The translations under genes and the position numbers were made by a program. DNA of 64,000 bases from Purshia tridentata (taxonomy: Eukaryota; Streptophyta; Magnoliopsida; Rosales; Rosaceae): the NCBI GenBank assembly GCA_003254885.1, contig QANT01003857.1, forward strand, positions 95,960 through 159,959. The letters are read 5' to 3'. Every line of letters begins with the position of its first letter. Position 1 is the first letter of the stretch. Positions 1 to 12,634 of this stretch are shown here, in pieces. Below the pieces are notes generated by a model. It ran no database searches and was not told the DNA's origin. It saw nothing but the letters and a program-made list of their open reading frames with translations.

Positions 1-166
1 AGGACTACTCCTACAACATTTCTCACAGAGAAAAGAAAATGCAAACAATAGAAGGAACCCACAACATATATGAAACGAGACTCCAGCTGCTCCAAAAAAG
101 CTGCTTGAATAGTTGAATTGATTATAATAATATCCAAGAATATGATAATACAATCATATTATATTA

Positions 167-316
167 CTACTTCATGTCAGAAACCTGAAAAAGAGAAAGC
201 AAGGGGTGAAGGCCAGTGGGGATTTCTGGGAAGACTGGAATCTTCACCTTTTTGAGATAACCTCCATATAAAATGATGATAATCCCTATAATGATTACAA
301 TGCCTATGCTACCCAT
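167..316 (-). CDS. Possible short membrane protein or terminal exon (49 codons)
   Basis: Read on the minus strand, an ATG opens 49 codons ending in TAG. Residues 3-16 are almost entirely Ile, Val, Leu and Gly (core GIVIIIGIIIILYGGY), a plausible single membrane span. A short basic stretch (LKKVK) and a proline-containing tail ending QVSDMK follow. The frame stays open a few codons upstream of the ATG, so it could be the last exon of a gene rather than a complete microprotein. It lies downstream of, and in the same orientation as, the UPL5-like gene. I do not recognise the family. It could also be a chance ORF or part of the UPL5 3' region; coding status is uncertain. Confidence 0.25.
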   Translation of the reverse strand: MGSIGIVIIIGIIIILYGGYLKKVKIPVFPEIPTGLHPLLSLFQVSDMK

Positions 317-1064
317 GGGCCAAGCCACAAAGTCGGAAGGTATTTATCCGTAAATTGTGTAAATATTTTATCCAACAACATATGTTTCTCCCAATAAAAT
401 CCTTGAATAAATCAAATTTTCAAAATCAGGTAACAGTACCACTAGTGTGAATCTGTAATTTTGTAAGAACCATGTTGGATCGTCTATATGTATGCATGCA
501 TGCTGTAAAGCCCGTAACTGTAAGGGCAATTGGATTCGACTCTCGCATGGGGCAAATGTAGTGCCGCTCCGACAAAGAGCATGCATTCTATACACAAAAA
601 GACATACATATATTACAGCCAGCAACATTTGCAGACACTAAAAAAAGATATTTCATATATATAAATAGCCAGAGACTATAAAGTACATCAATGAGGAAAT
701 AATTACCATAGCATAATAGTAGGACAGATACGGGTAAATCTTTGTATAGATTTGCATGTCATTGCATGATCTGTGTGTACTAAACATGTCATGAAAACCA
801 ACATCCGTTGAGCAGAGAAATTTTTCTTATTTCCTGCCTCCTGATTTATTTATACTATACCTATATAAACAGTTGACAAAAAGGGCAATGACATTGCAAA
901 CCATTAACAAAGAAAACACAACTACAGCACCTTCTAACATAATCCAATGTCAACAAAAGACCATGACAGTATCCTATAATCTGTACAAGCTGAGTACGAA
1001 CGAGTCTTTCTATGTGCAGTCAAATCCCCCTTTTTACCCCCAAAATGCAGATGCAACCAATATA
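317..1064. other. Intergenic / 3' flank of UPL5-like gene
   Basis: AT-rich DNA downstream of the UPL5-like stop codon, probably including its 3' UTR. The open frames present lack family motifs and typical plant coding composition. Nothing else recognisable. Confidence 0.5.
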
Positions 1065-4000
1065 TTACCATGTGCCAAAGCTACTGCCAACATGCTCTTG
1101 GGTGATGATGTTAAGGCGACCCTGCATCACAGCCATAGATGGATAAGGAGGGAAACACAACCGGTAAAAGCATGTGTGAGATGAAGGCAGGCGACTGTAA
1201 GGCTCTGAGGACTTGTAGATGTAAAGCCGAGAAGCTAAACCACGGAAACCCTCAACTGGAAGATACTTCACAGAGGTCCAAAAGAAGAGAAGAACCTTTC
1301 TCTGCTCTGCAGACATTTCCCCAACAATCTGCACAATGAAGGAGATAATTTTAATTTAACCACAAAAACAAGGTAGTGACAACTAATGTGATGCAGGAGC
1401 ATCTATGAGGCTTTCAGAACTTGAGTGGACCCGTTTGCCAACTTAGGGATTATTAGATTTGTTTCCTGATTCAATTAGGTTTTATATTATTAGCTGCCTA
1501 CTTTGTATATCCTAGTTATCTAAGGTTTACGGTTTTCCTAGTTAGTTAACAGGTATGCTTTCCTAGTCATTACAGGTTTATGTTTTCCTCTATCAGTTTA
1601 AGGCTTAGATTGTAGTAGACAGGTTAGTTTTATGCATTATATTTTTCTGAGAATTCAGATTTGAGAGTTTCTTTTCGGCTCCTAAACCCTAGAACTCATT
1701 TCCCAACATTCCATCTTAGAGTTTATAGATTTATTCTCTCTCTTTCTATTGTTTACTGCTGGAATATCCTTTCTACTGCGGTTTTTGCCCTATTACTAAA
1801 GCAAAACAGCAGCCCTTGCTCTTGTCCTGTATCATAATGGACTCATATTGCTGTCAGCTGATAAAAGAGTATCCAACTACTGCCACATTAACAGGGCCAA
1901 TTGTATTTAGTTCTACGCTAAAAGCTTTACTAAAGCAAAGCAAGTTTTGGCTTGCTTTTGCTGTCTTTCTATCATGTTTATATCAACATCATAGTATAAA
2001 ATGATGACCGGTGCAAATAGATGCTGAAACCCTGATCTTCTGATCAGCCAGATCCATATGTCCAATGTGGAGTGTGTGAGTTCAGGTTGTGCTTTCTCAT
2101 AAACCCTGTACCTTCCTGGAAAACATACTAGGGAAGAGAGAGAACAGATCTGGCCAGATAAAGCTTGAATGTTTGCCAGCTCATGGAATTTTAACCAAAA
2201 CCTTAATACTTCAGTGGGCATATAACGTTGTGTCATCCCCATTCTAATTTACTTTGTTCAACCTTATCAAATTTGAAAAATTGAAATAAATTAAAGTTGT
2301 GGACCTAATACTAGAATATCTAAAGCAGTGCTGCATACCTAATTAGTGAGTCAAGCATGAAAACTTGATTCAGAAAGCTTACATAAAATCTAATGTCCAA
2401 GAACTAGCAAAAGAAACATTAAGATGATTCATCATGTCCGCACATTGTGGGTTGAATTTTAATTTTCTTGCATGAATGATGTATTTCGTTGTGCCTTCTC
2501 ACATTCCACGATATTACCTCTATGAAGACTTAGGAATCTAGATATCAGAGACAAAAGGCAATCTTCCAACTCCAGGCAAAAGAACATAAAATTACACTAT
2601 ACCTGGATATACATGTATAGATATACACAACGATTAGGTGACCACTGTATACGTTGCCTAGCCAACAGGGCCCAACAGAAACAAAAATTGACCTTACAAG
2701 TTTCTCAAATGAGAATTAAAAAAAAGTGGCTTCATAACTTCCTTGTAGAACAGTAATATTTAGAAAGTACAATTTTAACCATCTAAACAAGTATAAAGAT
2801 GCAGTCTATAAGTCTGTTGTATTTGAAAACTAACTCCTATCCCCTCAAGTCCCCAGCCAACTAAAGTAACACATTTTCGGCAGAAACGTAATAAACACAC
2901 TAGACTTATTAGTTACTCCACTGTTATTTCAAAACCAACATATTGCATGTTTTTATGAAGTTGAAAATCACATCAAGCATACAAGAAAAAGCTTCTGTGT
3001 GCAATCTCTAAACAAAACTAGTTCGCTAAGACTATTTTCTATGAATAAAGCTGCTTGTCAGTCTGTCTTCAAAATTCTAGTGTGATTAATATGTATCTAT
3101 GAATACTAGATAGCTGGACAATGTAAATAAATAATAAAATGATATAGATAAATTAATAAGAGAAACAAATGTTTAACATCAAAGATGATCCCAACAATAC
3201 AAAAATTCATATGGTAAAAGAAATAAGGTAAGTAGCATGCTAATGTGTGCTTTCAGCAGATAAATAGCTAAAGAAACTGAAGAGAAAGAAGGTAAAAGCT
3301 AAGGCAAGACAAGCATATTCGGTGCTAATAAAACCAGAATATTAAAAGAGTACCTTCCAGAACCAAAATATTTGAGGATCGGTCTCTTTGTAGCCATTGT
3401 ACTCAGTATGTGCCTTCCAATCTTCAACACTAATAGGACTTTCACTTCCATACAACATCCAATCAAGATCTTCTAGCTCTAAACTTTGGAAAAAGAAACA
3501 CTTGAGCCTTGGGTTACAAAGAATATCAGCGAATCCTTGTGCAAATTGCGACACCTGTTCAGAGATAGAAGCGACAAAGCGATGCTGAATAAGAAGATTA
3601 ACATATTCTGCCCTGTTCTTGCTGTTCACAACAATGCCTTTTCCATCAGGGCAAAGCTCCACTGTTCTCCTGGATCCTAACTCCTCAACTTCTCTAACAA
3701 ATGTCAACCCTAAAGCATCTGAATCAATAAACTCAGCATCCATTTCCAGTATCTGCTTGCAACTACTATACAAGCATGGATCTGCATCCCGTATGTCTTC
3801 CAAAGATAAAAATGAAGTTCCAGCCAGTTGCTGGAAAAACACACGATCAAAGACTATGCCCACTTGCACTTTATGCATCAAAGCTAATGCAATCACTCGG
3901 CCAGCAAAGGTGAAATACTCAAGGTGCAGAGGATCCACCTTAGATGCTGCAAATGGAAAAGACTATGTCAGAATCGCATTGTATGTACATACAATAACAG

Positions 4001-6751
4001 AGCTAAAAGTTAATAATAATTCGTAGCAATTGTCCTCCCTGAAAAAGGAAGCATAACCTGCAAAGTCGATGCAGGAAAAATACTACATGATGATACAAAT
4101 TTTTATAAAACTGTCAAATGCTATCACATGTAGTAAAGCCCATGCAATTAAATTAGTAGTCAACAGTTTGAGCAGAATTAGGCAGCCTCCCTTTTAGTGC
4201 CCACAGCACAACCAACAATAACACTAATATTGATAACCACACTAACAAGCCTTGTTATATGTTTTCCATTCCTTAACATCAATATTTCTAAAATCAGGAC
4301 ACAAGCTACTCAAAACTAACCTGTCTGTATTCTCCAATGTCCATTTAATTCTGAAAAAACTTAAGCAAATAAAAAATCTTGTAGTCAAGATACCAAAACA
4401 AATTCATAGAATACCAACTCATCACTCTACTGGTCATAGTCTCAACCTCGACATAAATTAACTGCACATGGCACACACACAGTGATTTAAATAATTCTAG
4501 CACTCGGTCTCAACATTTAGTAGGGATATTTAATAGTTCAGATGCTGCATCATTGAGGGAGAACCAATGAAAAGTAAAACATGCATGTAATCGCTCTCCC
4601 TCAGACACACCTACATGCATTTTTTTTAGTGTATTTCATAATTTCAAGGCAACTGACTTACGAAGATTATTGTCCGTCAGCAAATTCAAATTCATATGCC
4701 AAAATCTTGGGTCAATACCATATTTTATTTCATAATAAAGAATGCTATGTAGGATTTAGTCAATCATTTGTCATCGCATAATGAAGAAATTATATTTTTT
4801 ATCAATATAAGCAAAAGTGGAAAACAAAATGTATATGTTAAGAACACCATGCATAAAAGGCGATAGGTAGCGCACCTGGATTAGGATAGAACCTCCTACG
4901 ATCATTAGGGCAAGCCACAAAAAGGGCATTTTGCGGATTAAAGATGGCCTGGCACACCAAAAAGAACCACTCCCGCAGTACACCTGGACCTGTAGCTTCC
5001 TCATTTTTGAATTCCATAAATAAACCACCGTGCAGTGACTCAGGATCTGCACGTACTATGTACTCAAATGATTCTGCCAACAACTGAGACCTATCAATGA
5101 GCATCTCATGCAGCTCCTCATAGTCTTCTTTAACATCAGGGAACATCATCATTGCCAAATGCCTCCGAGACTCAAAATCAAGCACATCCTTGTGCTCAAG
5201 AATCCACTGATGATCGTCGCTTCGCTTTGCAAATTTGACAATTAGTGCACATAATGAAGTCCTCCTAAGCCTCAAAACAGTCCAAAGTTGTTCTTCCCCG
5301 CCCTGATAGAGTTTACAAATGTCATTCAATTCTTTCAAAATGGCAAGATACTGAGACCATCCAGAATGAGCAACATCGCCTTCCCCCTTTCCTTTCCCTC
5401 CAGCCAAACACTCTCCCACTTTGCCAAGGCAGTCAGCCATTCTTTTCAGCAAATCAGCAAGTATAACACGGAGAAGCTCAATCTCTTCCCCGTACAATGG
5501 ATGCTTAGAAGCCTTCCCTTTCACGGACGCAGAAATGGGACCCTTAAAACACATTTGCTCGGCAATTGCAGTACGCAAAGGGATCAAGAAAGCCTTAAAA
5601 TCACGCACATCATCCGCTGAAGGCCTGCCACTCGCAGGCGACTCCATACTCAAAACCAAATCCCTAGACAAACTACTTGCCACTTCACTAACAAATGGAG
5701 AAATCTCCTTCAACCCAATCAATCCCTCAACAGTCTCGGACTCCTGCAAATGTCCATTGTTTTCAAAAAAGGAACCGAGTGCACCGCGGCACAAGACGTA
5801 CAAAGGGTCCTCGAGCCCTACTTGCCTAAGGAACTTACAAAACTCCAACACTATAGGCGCGCAGTGATTATGCAAGTGTCTGGGCAACAAAGTAGGGTAC
5901 GAATTCAAGAAATACCTGATCGAATTTTCGGCAATCACTTTGTTACCTTCAACTGGCGAAACGTAAAGCATGAGCAACGCCAATGGGGCCGAGGACGGCA
6001 CAAAGACCTGGAGATGGCTAATCCCGGAGTCGTTCTTCTCCTTCTGAGCCATGTTCAAGTACTGGATTATGCGGCTCTTTATGTGCTTCAAGGGGTCCTG
6101 GACCGGAGCCAAGGCTTCTCGCCGGCATAGCCGGAAAGCGGTGGAGACAATGTCCTCGAGAACTTGCCAAGCCTGAGGGTGGTCGGTGCTTCGCAAACGG
6201 CCGACCAATTGCAAACTGGCGTCGTTTTGGATGGAGCAGTCGGCGAGCGACTGTTCCCACTGGAGCTGTTTCCCTCTGTATATAAGCCTCTGCTCGAAAA
6301 CCGGAATGCCGGTGATCGTTTGTATGCGCTCGTGGAGCGATTTCACCGAGTCGTCCGCGTAGGCCTGGATTACCAGATTGTTGCCCTCAGAGATCGTTCG
6401 GATGAAGAATTGGAGCATGGCTTTGGACCGGGTCGACTCGGCGCGAGTGGACTCGGCGTGAGAGGTCGATCGGGCATCGGGGACTCGGGAATTGAGGTGG
6501 GAGGAGTGAGGCTGGTTGTTATTGTTGGTGGTGGTGGTGCTGGCGGCGGTGTTTGATGACGTGTCGACAGCGTTGGGCTCGTCCTTCCTCATTCTGACGT
6601 GGACTAGGTCGGACAAAACGGCGTCGTCCTCGTCGTCGGAGAAGGTGGGCCCGCCATAGTCGTCGAGTTTGCGTTTGGACGACAGGCGCTGGTGAAGTTG
6701 ATCCACCGCGGCGGCAACGGCGGTGAGGGCTGTGCTGCTAGTGGAGGACAT
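1065..6751 (-). CDS. UPL5: HECT-type E3 ubiquitin-protein ligase, UPL5-like
   Basis: Three exons on the minus strand: 6751-4876, 3946-3354 and 1328-1065. All junctions are GT-AG and the joined frame is 2733 nt, giving 910 aa. Arabidopsis UPL5 is of similar size. Residues 1-110 are low-complexity Ser/Thr/Asn/Asp. A ubiquitin-like domain lies at about 112-188 (begins MLQFFIRTISEGNN, with RLIYRGKQL). A HECT domain fills roughly the last 350 residues. Exon 1 ends at FYPNP and exon 2 continues ASKVDPLHLEYF, a typical HECT N-lobe. Exon 3 holds the catalytic cysteine, in SSHTCFYRL, at about residue 876. HECT ligases take ubiquitin onto this cysteine and pass it to substrates. Arabidopsis UPL5 is known for WRKY53 turnover in leaf senescence, so that role here is inferred. 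The start is the first ATG of exon 1, preceded by a short upstream region with no competing frame. Intron 2 is about 2 kb and contains what may be an old LTR fragment. Confidence 0.93.
1430..1837 (+). mobile_element. Possible LTR-retrotransposon terminal repeat remnant in UPL5 intron 2
   Basis: The segment has the look of a plant copia-type LTR: T-rich text with repeated 'cctagtta/taggttt' blocks, a CTAAACCCTAG motif, a CT-rich stretch, and an end at 'cttgtcctgtatca' followed by a poor primer-binding-site-like stretch. No second LTR and no coding region are present, so at most it is a solo or truncated LTR. Boundaries are approximate. Confidence 0.25.
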
Positions 6752-8209
6752 TTACAGGTGGGGGAGGGGCCCACCCCGCCTGCCAACCGGTTTCTGTGAA
6801 TGGTTTCAAGCGCACGGTGGGCGTGAGTACATGGAATCGCAGCCCACCACCGGAACAAAATTAATTGATATAAATTATTAAAAGGAAACGAAGAAAATCT
6901 CCGGTGAGAAGGGAATCGGGGAAGAGGAGAATGATCGGGAAGTGGTCGTCGTCTCACGTCTGGGCTTCACAGCCGTCATCTACAAAAAGACCAGTGTAAA
7001 TTGTAATCTTACGCTACGCGATTATTTATTTATTTCATTATATATTTTTTCTTTTATTTTTATTTTAGACTAATTTAACCCCCTTCTCTTTATTTGGATG
7101 TATTTCATATATTGGAATGTAATCAATTAAATGTGTAAGATATTATTAAATAGTATATTTATATTAGTAGGTATAGTATTAATAACAATTATTTATATTA
7201 TAATATTTTAAATTAATTATATTACGTAAGGGTGTATTGATTATATACAATAATTTTTTTCTACAGTTATTGTAAAATATTTTTTTCTTCTATTGAAGTA
7301 GTTATTTACACAAAAAATAAGTGAAAAATGCAAGGTGTTTTTATTTAGTGTGTGTTCTTTTTCTAAAGTCCAAAATAGTATGTCACATACTGAAAAAGAT
7401 AATAAATCGGTCCAAATTTAAAATGAATGTTCAAATTGTGCTCAATCATAGTTATAATCTATAGTTACATAAAAAGAATCACTTACAAAGTTATTTTAAA
7501 TGTTATTTGTGTGATATTAATACACCACTATATGTAATAATACACATGAAATTAAAGAAAAAATCTTAAAAAATGAAAATACAATTGGAACTATTAGACA
7601 ATTACAAGGGGGCTACAAGCCTACAATACAATTGGAACTTACACTTATAACTAAAAGTTATACACTTGTTTTTGTTCCCAAAAAAAAAAAAGTTATGCAC
7701 ATGCTAAAACTTAAAAGTGAAATATAAAGGGAAAAGTGTTTGGTATTTTATGCACGGTTAAATGAAAAATGTGTAAACTTATCGCTCAAGAATTGGTTTC
7801 TTTAACCATTTGATCTCATTTATTTGTAGCTAATAAAAATAGAAATTATTGAATCCACCACTTCGCTACTTCTCCTAGCGTGAAGCCGCAGGCTCGCAGC
7901 CTCTCTCAAGTCATTGGGTAGCCTCCGAGAGAAGGGGAAAACTGAAGAGAGTGAGAAGGCCACATCCCATTTCCAGTGGTCGTGCCATACCCCAACCTCC
8001 AAACAATCAGGAATAGAGGGCCATGAAAAATTATAAAATCAAGATTATGATTTTGTTTCTTTTTCCTTTTTTTGATACGATTAGAATTTTTTTATATTTT
8101 TTTGCCATATGCGATGAGATACATAATAAAAATAAATAATAAAAATAAATGATGATTTTGATGATAATATTAATGTGCGTCTAGTCAAAAAGCCATGTTA
8201 AAACTTGAA
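6752..8209. other. Intergenic: UPL5 5' flank and AT-rich DNA
   Basis: The first 200 bases beside the UPL5 start probably hold its 5' UTR and promoter (CT-rich on the minus strand). The rest is strongly AT-rich. I see no gene or clear repeat in it. Confidence 0.5.
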
Positions 8210-8505
8210 GGCCTCGTTTGGTGTCTAGGATTGGATTAGAAAGGATAAATGGTAAATCTATGTGTATTTAAGAAAAAAGATGGAGTGTTTTTCTAACTTA
8301 AAGGAATAAGAGGGAAAGAATATGGCTTAGTTACAAGGAAAATGTTATCCTTGCTAATCCCCACCATTTTGAGGGGATTGGAAAGGATAAATTTTCTTCA
8401 TAATTTATTCCCATCTTCTTTTTTCAACTTAGAAATTTATTCTTTAAATACACATAAATTTGCTACTTATTCTTTCTAATCCAATCCTAGACACCAAACG
8501 AGGCC
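8210..8505. mobile_element. MITE with long terminal inverted repeats (family copy 1)
   Basis: The ends are inverted copies: the left begins GGCCTCGTTTGGTGTCTAGG and the right ends CCAAACGAGGCC. Homology continues inward for several tens of bases (ATTGGATTAGAAAGGATAAA against its complement near 8470-8485). A 3-bp direct repeat GAA flanks both ends (8207-8209 and 8506-8508). It has no coding capacity. The GGCC-GTTTGG ends and 3-bp duplication fit the PIF/Harbinger (Tourist-like) group, although TTA or TAA would be the usual target. A diverged relative lies at 16729-17034. Confidence 0.75.
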
Positions 8506-9352
8506 GAAGAGGCTAATAGTATGTATGAACTATAAGTGAAGAATCATACATACATATTCCATTACACCATTCATGGTTTTTACATAAAGAGAGGCAGAGG
8601 GGCAAAAGAAGAAAGCAGAAAGTTGGAATATTATTTGGTGCGTGTGAAGTGTAAAGGAGTCGTGGGGTTGTTGTTCACTGGGCTATTTCTCCGTGCCTTC
8701 AAAATCATGCTCTGTAATTTCCCAATATACTTTTTTGTTGAAAGAAAATCCCACTTTACATTACTGAACTTGTTCAAATACGAATTGGTCAAATAAACAA
8801 TCAGAAATTTGAATCACTATTATATACTTGTTCTTGGGAATCAAGGGCATTCTTTCTGCATTTCTTTAACCCATAAAAATAAAATAAATGATGATGAGTT
8901 GGGCACCTTCAAGCCTGGCCAAATGGTGACAGGAAAATCACTCTACACTCCAGATAACAAACAGACACCAAAGCCTGCAACAAAATCTTGTAAAAACCAA
9001 CAACAATACACCTGCATAGAAACTTTGCAACCAGAATACCATTTCTTGAGATAAAGGGATAGAATGATCTCCCTTTCATCAGAAATCAACCAATGTAAGG
9101 CACCCCAAAAACATTGTATTTTAAATTTTGATAAAAGTCCAAGATCATTTCTATCAAGTTCTGGATCTTTTTTGTTTTTGTTTTTGTTTTTGTTTTTGTT
9201 TTTGTGTTATATTAGAGAGAATCGAACTCTAAATCTAGTATAATCTTAACCCATTACCCTGTCCACCCTCATAACTTGGTTGGATCCTTTTCCATGACTT
9301 GGATTTTAGACCATAAACCTAGAACTTACACTTTAGAACTTAGATTAGGCAC
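8506..9352. other. Intergenic; TTTTTG microsatellite at about 9172-9204
   Basis: No supported gene. A run of TTTTTG units sits near 9172-9204. The rest is AT-rich without recognisable features. Confidence 0.5.
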
Positions 9353-9540
9353 TCAAAGGGAGAGGCTGTGGAGGAAATATTCATCAACTTCTGACTCAAG
9401 CGTGAGTCGAGAATTGGGTTTTAAACAACATTGGTGATGCACTTGGATGAAGTGTGGATCATTTGTTGATGCAGCCCATGCCTTAGAAACGCACATGAAT
9501 TGTATGAAGGATGTCAAAGGTTGGCATGCCATGAACAGTG
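9353..9540 (-). pseudogene. F-box gene fragment (fossil)
   Basis: On the minus strand the frame reads the second half of an F-box motif (PLTSFIQFMCVSKAW), then NDPHFIQVHH and KPNSRLTLES. This is the usual plant F-box pattern of 'cvsKsW..li.dphF...h'. No LP-x-E start of the motif and no F-box-associated domain follow. The open frame upstream (to 9745) shows no relation to F-box proteins. It lies about 1.6 kb downstream of, and in the same orientation as, the intact F-box gene at 11117-12634. It is therefore plausibly a decayed tandem relative, though chance similarity cannot be fully excluded. Confidence 0.45.
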
Positions 9541-9745
9541 GCTTCTGAGTCTGCTCACTGCAGATGTTGGTGTGTTTACTTTCTTTGAATGCCTGTTGGA
9601 TGAAAATGTAAACACACAATGGATTGATGGAATAGTGTTTCGAATGGACATGGAATACGAATTGAAATCCTAATGAAATACGGAAAATGGCTTTATTTAG
9701 CCTCCAAGGGGCTTCTTCTTCAGTCTTCGCCTCTTGGAGGCCCAA

Positions 9746-11116
9746 AGATATTATTAAAGCAAGATGACTTCATTTTCAACTCTGCAATTGTATAGAAAGT
9801 AACAAGTAAAAAGAAGCTATTTAATTGAGCTTGCGCCTGAAAACAAAATCATATCGCATCTAAATATTATGTTCGTTCAGTGACTCAGGCACATAAATCC
9901 AATATTCCACCAAGAAAGTGATCTGTTTCAAATGGAAGTGGAAAACTCATTCTTTTTTATTTTATTATTATTTACATTAGAATGAATGGAACCCTTGACG
10001 AATGACCTATCCTAATTGTAAACCCCAAAACTCATTCATTGGTCCATAATATCACTCTAGCCTAGCAGACTAATATAGAGTTGTTTTGAAGATAGAACAG
10101 AAAATAGAGAGCAGCATGTGAAGGAGAGTAGACTAGACAGAATGAATCAAATATAAGAAAATAGTGTTTTTTTGTCATGATTTAGCGATTTGGCAGTGAT
10201 TCCAGCCACTTTTATAAAGTTGGAAAAAAGAAAAGAACACTCATGAAAACTGAGTTTACAATGTGGATAATACCCACATCCACTAAAGAACTTTCATGAT
10301 CCCTCATGCCGGAACCCAGCAAGATGAATGAGATGTTCACACCTGTGGTGTATGTGCATTCAAAGTGAATTACAAAAGTCAAATCTTAATGTAAAAATGC
10401 ATACGCTCATACAAAATTGCCAAAGATCATTTCAGTTCATCAGTCGAACAGTGTCACACACTAGTAAACTGAACCAAGATATTTTACAAACAAAAATAAA
10501 CAAAAACTCAACCAAAATAAACCTTAATTGCAGGTTAGAAGGTTGAAGTTCCTACATAGTACATACTCATTTATGGTGCATACAAACTTCGAAATCACAG
10601 AGACTATTACATTCAAAAGTGTTGTGACAAATACATTCAACAGCACAGTGACTATCAGAAAGTACAGTGATTATTGCATTCACGATACATAACAAAAGGA
10701 GCCTCCTTATTCTTGGTTAGCAGCTGTGGAAGAAATGTGCACCTGAGATGGTGAGAATCAGACAAAACTTGACCAAGGATCTGTGTATAAAGAAATTTCA
10801 AGTATTGTTAGGTAACTATGCTCTAACTGTTTAGCACTCTCTGATGATCCGCTCAAGCATGTCACTTCCTTTATCTTCAGCCCTGAGAGAAACAAATGAG
10901 CCAACGACCAAAGTAAGTGGGTAAGTGAGACACTGATGTATTCCTATTAATCCTCTACTTTTTGATAACTCCAAGTTCTTTTCTTTTTCAAGTATAGAAT
11001 TGTTAAAAATATGCTGCATTCCTTTCTCATTTTGTGCAAACTAAAAAAAATTATCGTACAAGTAGAATTCAGAAAATTAACTCTTCCACAATGTTGCTCT
11101 TCCTTTTTCTGATTGC
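9746..11116. other. Intergenic / 3' flank of the F-box gene
   Basis: AT-rich sequence; the part nearest 11116 is likely 3' UTR of the F-box gene. No gene, RNA or clear repeat is supported. Confidence 0.45.
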
Positions 11117-12634
11117 CTATAGCACCAATTTGAAGCCTTCTGCCAGGAAATCATCCCTGCAAAACACAAGGACCAACTCATGAGGTATTGACTACTGGTT
11201 CACATCATACTATACAACAATATTGCAGTCAAACATAGAACGCTTTGAAAAATCACATTAAGCATTAACTGATAAATTAAGTAAAAACTCAAGCACTCTA
11301 AGTCAAGAGAAGAAACTAATTATAGACAGAGAAAAGATATCCTATTACTATGTTGCCAATGAATCGAAGCCTTCAATGAAAATGATACCAAAACAAATAT
11401 ATCAAAATCCATGGGTGTATGAAGTAGAAAATCATGTCATTTACCTCTTCTTACTCTTCTTTTCATCTCCCAATTCCTGCTTCTTCCTATCATCTTGTCT
11501 AATAGGATTAACCGAAACAAGACTTTCCATACAAACTACAGCCTCAAACAAGTCTGGCAAACCGCGAATTTTAACACTCTTGACCCTCTGGCTTTTCAAG
11601 TCAAACCAAACAAGATTTTCGTGGTCCTGTTCCAACAAAACTTCGAAGCCATTCTTGGAATAAACCAAAGGCCTAACAGTCTTACACCCTCTAACCCCTT
11701 GAGCCTGCGCAACGGTAAACAATTTACTCCAAGACTCCTTAACCCCATATTCCTTCATCGTCCACACATCGACACCCACATCTTCATATTTAGCCACAAT
11801 ACAAAGGCACCCGCCCAAGTACCCCACATCAATCTGACACTTCCTGTCCATGCTCTCCGGCATCGGAACCTCACGAAAAGTCTCTTCCACAATATCAAAG
11901 GCAATGACCAATTCACTAGCGGGTTGATCTAATTCAAGCTGCCGCGTCACCACCCAATGCACACAACCACTCACAAGAATCCCCATTTTTCGTGTATAAC
12001 AAAGCACATAAGGCATGTCTTCCACTTTCTTCCACGCATTCATTTTAAGACTATAAACCTTAACCTCAGATTCAAACGAAAGATAATCCCATCCTATAAA
12101 CTGTGAAATCCTAACCAACTTATAATCATCATGAACGACGTCGTATCCCAACCCATAAACCCTAGCACCACACAAACACATACCTGAGTCGCGCTTTCGA
12201 TCAGTGGGCAAAGAGGGCAAGATCCAGTATTTTTTCATCCATGGGTTCCAGAGAGCGATGTCCTCGGCCACATTACAGATGCACAAGAGGCCGTTGCAAG
12301 AACCCAGAACGCGAATTCGATTGCTGTAACACATGAGAGGGTGGTTCAGCTCAACGGCGTCGTCTAAAGAATCGAAGTCGATGTAATAGAGGTCAGAGTC
12401 CTTACGGAGGATCAAGCTGAGATTGGAATTGGTTTCTGTGGATTTATGAAGGTGGAGATGGATGAAATAAGAGCTGTCGATGAGGGACTGCCATGGTTTC
12501 GAAACAGACCTGAGGCAGAGGAGGCGACCAACGTGTAGACGAGAGAGTATGTTGATGATCACCTCGTGTGGGAGTTCCGCCATGGTTACTTGGATTTGGA
12601 GCTGTGCTTCAATGGTTGAGTTTGCAGTTTTCAT
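11117..12634 (-). CDS. F-box protein of the CPR1/CPR30 type
   Basis: Exon 1 is 12634-11445 and exon 2 is 11156-11117. The donor AG|GTAA and acceptor TTTTGCAG|GG join in frame to give 409 aa. Without splicing, the frame stops at 11441 after KKSKKR (397 aa). The spliced end reads KKR-DDFLAEGFKLVL, a tail typical of CPR1/CPR30 proteins as I recall them, which favours the spliced form. The F-box is at about residues 19-60 (LPHEVIINILSRL, LRSVSKPW). An F-box-associated type 1 region follows (GSCNGLLCI, LWNPWMKKY, YDVVHDDYKLVR). As family members do, it would recruit targets to SCF ubiquitin ligase. Arabidopsis CPR1 limits NLR immune-receptor levels; that target is inferred. Met18 (12583) aligns better with family starts than Met1. 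The gene name is left open because F-box families are large. Confidence 0.88.

Noticed and set aside
6164-6556. 130-codon plus-strand frame, Val/Gly-rich
   Set aside because: Antisense shadow of UPL5 exon 1, whose minus-strand frame has ubiquitin-like and HECT features.
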